Of a DNA stretch of 64,000 nucleotides, positions 62,100 to 64,000 are shown one piece after another (position 1 is the stretch's first letter; each line of letters begins with the position of its first letter). The stretch is from NCBI GenBank assembly GCA_002482965.1, contig DLGZ01000048.1:104716-168715 (forward strand), given 5' to 3'. The DNA comes from Verrucomicrobiaceae bacterium UBA7681 (GTDB lineage Bacteria > Verrucomicrobiota > Verrucomicrobiia > Verrucomicrobiales > Verrucomicrobiaceae). The notes beneath the pieces are model-generated. The model did no database searches. It had not been told where the DNA came from and saw nothing but the letters and a program-made list of their open reading frames with translations. The position numbers were made by a program, and so were the translations under genes.

Positions 62100-63101
62100 T
62101 TAAATGATCAAGGGCAGGAACGATGGCGCACCGAAGGCTGCCTGGGCTGCTGTTCGCAGCAAGGCATCCAATCCTTCAGCCCCATGCGTTTGGCAAAATT
62201 TCTCGTCCTCACTGGAACGCATCAAGAGCTCAGCCAAGCCGGCGGGCACCCCATGCGGAATCACGCCGGATCCACCAGCCCCGCACACCAAAACCCGCAC
62301 CACCCTTGCGCAACGCAGCAAATCCGTGGCATGGCCTTCCTCTCCTGCATCCTTTTTTGCCGAAGCCCAGCCTATCAGGCGAACACCATGGTCCTGCACA
62401 TGCACCAGCGCGTGTTCAGGCCGCACATCTCCATGTGACCAACCCTGCGCATGCAAAAAATGCAGCACATCGAGCAGGCGTCTCCAGATCCACACAGCAT
62501 GCCGGGGTTCGATCCCTTGAGAAAAACGCTCGCTCAATGCCGCCAGACTCCCCCAGTAACCGATGGGATGCCGCAGCACGAGAGCCTGCTTGGAGGCACC
62601 TCCCTCCACCGGACCCTGCCCGATGACTTCAGGCAAACGTTGGGACGCGTAAACACTGGCCGCGCCGCTTTGTGATGCCTGCAATTCACGCAGCACCTCA
62701 GCCTCACGAGCGTATCGGACCGCAGCAGCAGGCGCGGAAGAAACCTTGATGGTCGCTAGAAACGGCTGCCAACCGACTCTTCGAGCGAGATACACCTGGG
62801 ATATTTCACCGCACCCCAAAGTCTGGATCACATGATAACTCTCCCCACCACATTGAAGGTCGGCTCCTGCGCCACCATGACCTTGACGTGCACGCAGCAG
62901 TGCCTGACGAAACGAATCGCGCAGCACCATCGCTTCCGTCCGGTTGATGAGAGCGCCGCAAGATGGGCATTTCACAGCTCTCCAGATGGCCACTCGCGGT
63001 AGTGGCGCAGAGCACTGTGGACAGGTGATTGCAACCCAGGCCATTAGAGGACCCCTTCCTTGGAGCGCAGCCCCGGATTCAAAACTCTGCAACCATTGCA
63101 T
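62100..63101 (-). CDS. Zinc-ribbon protein kinase-like protein, probable pseudokinase
   Basis: 333 residues. An N-terminal zinc ribbon has C27-P-Q-C30 and C45-P-S-C48. A kinase-like domain starts about residue 90: glycine loop LGCGEISQVYLA, Lys119 in ATIKVS, a Glu in the REAEVLREL helix, and catalytic-loop HGDVRPEH with Asp225 present, but the Asn is His230 and the DFG region is GWA at 244-246 (metal-binding Asp missing). It is the first gene of the three-gene set, and the VWA gene follows 42 bp later. Either an inactive scaffold or an unusual kinase. Confidence 0.78.
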   Translation of the reverse strand: MQWLQSFESGAALQGRGPLMAWVAITCPQCSAPLPRVAIWRAVKCPSCGALINRTEAMVLRDSFRQALLRARQGHGGAGADLQCGGESYHVIQTLGCGEISQVYLARRVGWQPFLATIKVSSAPAAAVRYAREAEVLRELQASQSGAASVYASQRLPEVIGQGPVEGGASKQALVLRHPIGYWGSLAALSERFSQGIEPRHAVWIWRRLLDVLHFLHAQGWSHGDVRPEHALVHVQDHGVRLIGWASAKKDAGEEGHATDLLRCARVVRVLVCGAGGSGVIPHGVPAGLAELLMRSSEDEKFCQTHGAEGLDALLRTAAQAAFGAPSFLPLII

Positions 63102-63297
63102 GATGCTGCTCGGCGCGACGAGTTTCTAACGTAGGATAGGATCACTGTCAGGTTCATTGGCTTTGCTTATCGAGCATGACAAGCACGCCTGATCCAGCAA
63201 GAACTGATTTTCGCACAGCATTCCAAAGATCGAGTTCTTTTGTCAGCAAACGGTAAAGAAGCTCGCGAACCACAGCCCCGCTGGCGATACTCACAAC

Positions 63298-64000
63298 GTG
63301 ACACCTGCCACGCGCATCCTTGTGATTGATGACGACACCGAGCTATCCCAGCTCGTGGCGGATTACTTGAAGCCGATGGGCTTTGAGGTCGCATGCGAAC
63401 ACGAAGGCAACAGCGGAGCCGAGCGCGCCACCAGCGAACCATGGAATGCGATCATCCTCGATGTGATGATGCCCGGCTGCGATGGCTTTGAGGTGCTGCG
63501 GCGCATCCGCACAAAATCCAAAGTGCCGGTCATGATGCTCACGGGCCGTGGTGAGGAGGTGGACCGCATCGTCGGTCTCGAACTCGGTGCGGATGACTAT
63601 CTGCCCAAGACTTTTTCATCGCGTGAACTCCTCGCCCGTCTGCGGGCCGTGCTGCGGCGCTCCGGTTGGGTGGCGGAAACCTCCCCTCAGGCCCCCATGA
63701 AGGAAATCATTGTCGGCCCTCTGCGTATCAATGCAGATTCGCACGTGGTCGTACTTGGTGACGCGCCTCTGGAACTCACTCCAGCAGAGTTCGGCTTGCT
63801 GCTCTCGCTGGCAAAGGCCTATGGCCGCGTGCGCACGCGAGAGCAGCTCATTGAAGATGTCGCCGACCGTGAGTGGGATGTGTTTGACCGCGCGATCGAC
63901 ATGCACATTTCCACGCTGCGCCGAAAACTCGGTGACGACCCGAAGAACCCGCAGTTCATCAAGACCGTGCGCGGCTATGGCTACCAGCTCGTCACTCCAA
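63298..64000 (+). CDS. OmpR/PhoB-type response regulator (3' truncated)
   Basis: Runs off the window after about 234 codons, so it is almost complete. Start GTG at 63298 gives MTPATRILVIDDD. The receiver has VIDDDTE, phospho-Asp in IILDVMMPG, the switch Thr/Ser in MLTGRGEE and a Lys in YLPKTF, where the usual P after K is T. The winged-helix output has ELTPAEFGLLLSLA, RAIDMHISTLRRKLGDDP and TVRGYGYQL, closest to CpxR/RstA-like regulators. No histidine kinase is visible; it may follow beyond the window. Divergent from the kinase-like gene across about 195 bp. Confidence 0.93.
   Translation, partial: MTPATRILVIDDDTELSQLVADYLKPMGFEVACEHEGNSGAERATSEPWNAIILDVMMPGCDGFEVLRRIRTKSKVPVMMLTGRGEEVDRIVGLELGADDYLPKTFSSRELLARLRAVLRRSGWVAETSPQAPMKEIIVGPLRINADSHVVVLGDAPLELTPAEFGLLLSLAKAYGRVRTREQLIEDVADREWDVFDRAIDMHISTLRRKLGDDPKNPQFIKTVRGYGYQLVTP

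Noticed and set aside
1..64000. CRISPR arrays, tRNA or rRNA genes, insertion sequences, prophage.
   Set aside because: No spaced direct repeats, transposase, integrase, phage structural gene or tRNA-like cloverleaf was noticed by eye; a tRNAscan or CRISPR search could still find something short.

Overview
The window reads as a chromosomal segment of a GC-rich Gram-negative bacterium, most likely a Verrucomicrobiota member of the Prosthecobacter/Verrucomicrobiaceae kind. This assignment is inference from gene content. The supporting features are a sdhC-sdhA-sdhB set with a single b558-type membrane subunit, an mcsA-mcsB-clpC cluster outside Firmicutes, a secreted sulfatase, a YHYH/EF-hand protein, a PHP-type CehA-like hydrolase, a CBM9-like protein, an SHD1-like/discoidin-like protein, a multihaem cytochrome-TPR protein and many signal-peptide-bearing hydrolases. 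I saw no tRNA, rRNA, CRISPR array, prophage or insertion sequence.

Layout: 1-5.7 kb holds the 3' part of a multihaem cytochrome c/TPR protein, a bifunctional-nuclease (DUF151) protein, a gamma carbonic anhydrase, HU with a clear terminator, a BrnT/BrnA-like toxin-antitoxin pair, a glyoxalase-like protein, an SDR reductase and a small conserved protein. 5.9-8.5 kb is a coupled CoA-transferase/thiolase pair. 8.6-12.9 kb is the succinate dehydrogenase locus, with an unrelated two-gene insert (small protein plus nucleotidyltransferase-like protein) between sdhA and sdhB. 12.9-25.9 kb is a mixed region of exported hydrolases, a metallopeptidase, a hybrid histidine kinase, an SPFH protein, a glutaredoxin-like protein, a DUF2959 lipoprotein, formaldehyde dehydrogenase and a HAD phosphatase. 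26.0-30.3 kb is mcsA-mcsB-clpC, the protein-arginine-phosphorylation and Clp proteolysis module. 30.3-43.8 kb carries a CHASE2-like protein, a beta-CASP ribonuclease, dihydrofolate reductase, an OmpA-like protein, a phosphoesterase/heptosyltransferase pair, an N-acyl-D-amino-acid deacylase, D-Ala-D-Ala ligase, two transporters and GAPDH. 43.9-47.5 kb is a BlaI/BlaR1-like regulatory pair whose sensor peptidase has a very long C-terminal extension with repeated secretin-N-like units. 47.5-59.6 kb has a mini-RNase III-like protein, exported oxidoreductase/hydrolase genes, TruD, a lactate-oxidase-family enzyme, and a translationally coupled YHYH/EF-hand/PEBP protein plus sulfatase.

The most unusual locus is 59,727-63,101, a tight minus-strand set of three genes: a zinc-ribbon protein-kinase-like protein lacking the DFG aspartate, a von Willebrand A protein with an intact MIDAS, and a strongly divergent adenylosuccinate-synthetase paralogue. 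The paralogue keeps the catalytic Asp and His but has lost several nucleotide- and IMP-recognition motifs. This looks like an undescribed signalling or nucleotide-modifying system. It is followed by a divergent OmpR-type response regulator that runs off the end of the window.
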